Shown: positions 6,222 to 7,186 of the stretch, piece by piece
How positions within the stretch are numbered: position 1 is the first letter of the stretch
How the letters are laid out: the number at the start of each line of letters is the position of its first letter
Source: an uncultured Alphaproteobacteria bacterium
Lineage (GTDB): Bacteria > Pseudomonadota > Alphaproteobacteria > RF32 > CAG-239
DNA: 7,186 nt
Reading direction: 5' to 3'
Assembly (NCBI GenBank): GCA_900553115.1
Contig: USCF01000052.1
Coordinates: 1-7,186, forward strand
Made by a program: the position numbers and the translations under genes
The notes under the pieces: generated by a model
Told to the model about the DNA's origin: nothing
Seen by the model: the letters and a program-made list of their open reading frames with translations, nothing else
Databases searched by the model: none

Positions 6222-7118
6222 ATGAAAAAAACTCGCTGCGGATTTGTAGCCTTGATTGGCGCCCCTAACGCCGGAAAATCAACCATAACCAACAATTTTG
6301 TCGGTTCAAAGGTTTCTATTGTATCGCCCAAAGCCCAAACCACACGCACCACAATCAAAGGTATTGGCATCTATGACAACACGCAAATAATTTTTTTGGA
6401 TACCCCTGGGATTTTTGCGCCTAAGCGCCGTCTGGACAGAGCAATGGTGGCTTCTGCTTGGAACGGGTTTGGCGATGCGGATATAAACGTATTGGTAGTT
6501 GACGCCAAACGCGGAATGAATGAAGAAACATCGGCGATTATTGATGAACTGATAAAACGTGAAGCCCATGCTGTTTTGGCTTTTAATAAAATAGACCTCG
6601 TGCCACAAGAACGACTAAACGAGTTGAAAGAAGAGTTTGAAAACCTGTTTCAATTTGACGCCGTCTTTATGTTTTCGGCACAGTCAGGCGATCACATTAC
6701 CGAATTTTATGAATATTTAGCCGAAAACCTGCCGGAAAGCCCTTGGTATTATCCCGAAGAACAAATGTCGGATATGCCGTTAAAGCTGCTGGCGGCTGAA
6801 ATTGTTCGCGAAAAACTGTTTTTGAATTTGCGCCAAGAACTTCCCTATGCTTTGACGGTTGAACCTGAATTATGGGAACACAAACCTGATGGTTCGATTC
6901 GCGCGGAAATGACAATTTATGTTGAACGCGACGGTCACAAAACGATTATAATCGGTCACAACGGCGCTATGATAAAAAAAATCGGACAAGCGGCCCGACT
7001 AGAGCTTGAAGAACTGTTAGAAGAGCGTATCCATTTGTTTTTATTTGTAAAAGTACGTGAAAATTGGGGCAATGACCCTGCCCGCTATAGCGATTGGGGA
7101 CTAAATTTTAAGTCCTAA
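6222..7118 (+). CDS. era: GTPase Era
   Basis: This GTPase binds the 3' end of 16S rRNA and supports 30S subunit maturation and cell-cycle progress; it is membrane-associated in part. At 298 residues it matches the family. G motifs: G1 GAPNAGKS (13-20), effector region QTTRTT (39-44), G3 DTPG (60-63), G4 NKID (122-125), G5 SAQSG (152-156). The C-terminal KH domain (about 200-285) includes the GHNG loop (245-248) and ends in the family's RENWGNDPARYSDWGL. The ATG lies 1 bp after the rnc stop. RNase III matures the same rRNA on which Era acts, which fits the conserved pairing. It is last in the operon and a terminator follows 23 bases on, so recO, often next in other proteobacteria, is not seen here. 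Confidence 0.98.
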   Translation: MKKTRCGFVALIGAPNAGKSTITNNFVGSKVSIVSPKAQTTRTTIKGIGIYDNTQIIFLDTPGIFAPKRRLDRAMVASAWNGFGDADINVLVVDAKRGMNEETSAIIDELIKREAHAVLAFNKIDLVPQERLNELKEEFENLFQFDAVFMFSAQSGDHITEFYEYLAENLPESPWYYPEEQMSDMPLKLLAAEIVREKLFLNLRQELPYALTVEPELWEHKPDGSIRAEMTIYVERDGHKTIIIGHNGAMIKKIGQAARLELEELLEERIHLFLFVKVRENWGNDPARYSDWGLNFKS

Positions 7119-7141
7119 GTTTTAATTTTTGCCAAACCTCT

Positions 7142-7172
7142 AAATCCTTGACTTTTCAAGGATTTTATTTTT
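7142..7172 (+). terminator. Rho-independent terminator of the lepB-rnc-era operon
   Basis: AAATCCTTG (7142-7150) pairs perfectly with CAAGGATTT (7157-7165) around the six-base loop ACTTTT. It is followed by TATTTTT (7166-7172). It starts 23 bases after the era stop and ends the plus-strand transcript. Confidence 0.85.
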
Positions 7173-7186
7173 CTCGCGCAAAATAA

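Overview
This 7.2 kb window of bacterial chromosome is moderately A+T-rich and carries ordinary housekeeping genes in two divergent clusters. The organism is probably an AT-rich alphaproteobacterium, perhaps an uncultured host-associated lineage. This rests on the tight lepB-rnc-era order, the look of the proteins, and exported proteins typical of a Gram-negative envelope. It is an inference from sequence character; no marker rRNA is present.

Layout: positions 1-305 hold no convincing gene. They carry three hairpins built on a shared GTGTAC core and an imperfect tandem repeat of about 88 bp; this is the least explained part of the window. Positions 306-3909 are a minus-strand cluster read right to left: cysE (serine O-acetyltransferase), a 186-residue exported coiled-coil protein, a 119-residue exported protein, and uvrB (excinuclease ABC subunit B). 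The last three are packed with gaps of 11 and 6 bp. Positions 3910-3994 form an 85 bp divergent promoter region with a dyad-symmetric, operator-like site. Positions 3995-7118 are a plus-strand cluster: an alpha/beta hydrolase with a charge-segregated C-terminal tail, lepB (signal peptidase I), rnc (RNase III) and era (ribosome-assembly GTPase). Gaps are 1-2 bp, and a strong Rho-independent terminator follows era.

Function: lepB, rnc and era serve protein export, dsRNA processing of rRNA and mRNA, and 30S maturation; their joint transcription is conserved across proteobacteria. The minus cluster combines cysteine synthesis, two uncharacterised exported proteins and nucleotide excision repair. 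Its genes have no obvious shared pathway, so uvrB may simply be co-transcribed.

No CRISPR array, tRNA, rRNA, insertion sequence, phage gene or defence system was recognised. The best candidates for something new are the repeat/hairpin region downstream of uvrB, the pair of small exported proteins, and the hydrolase tail.
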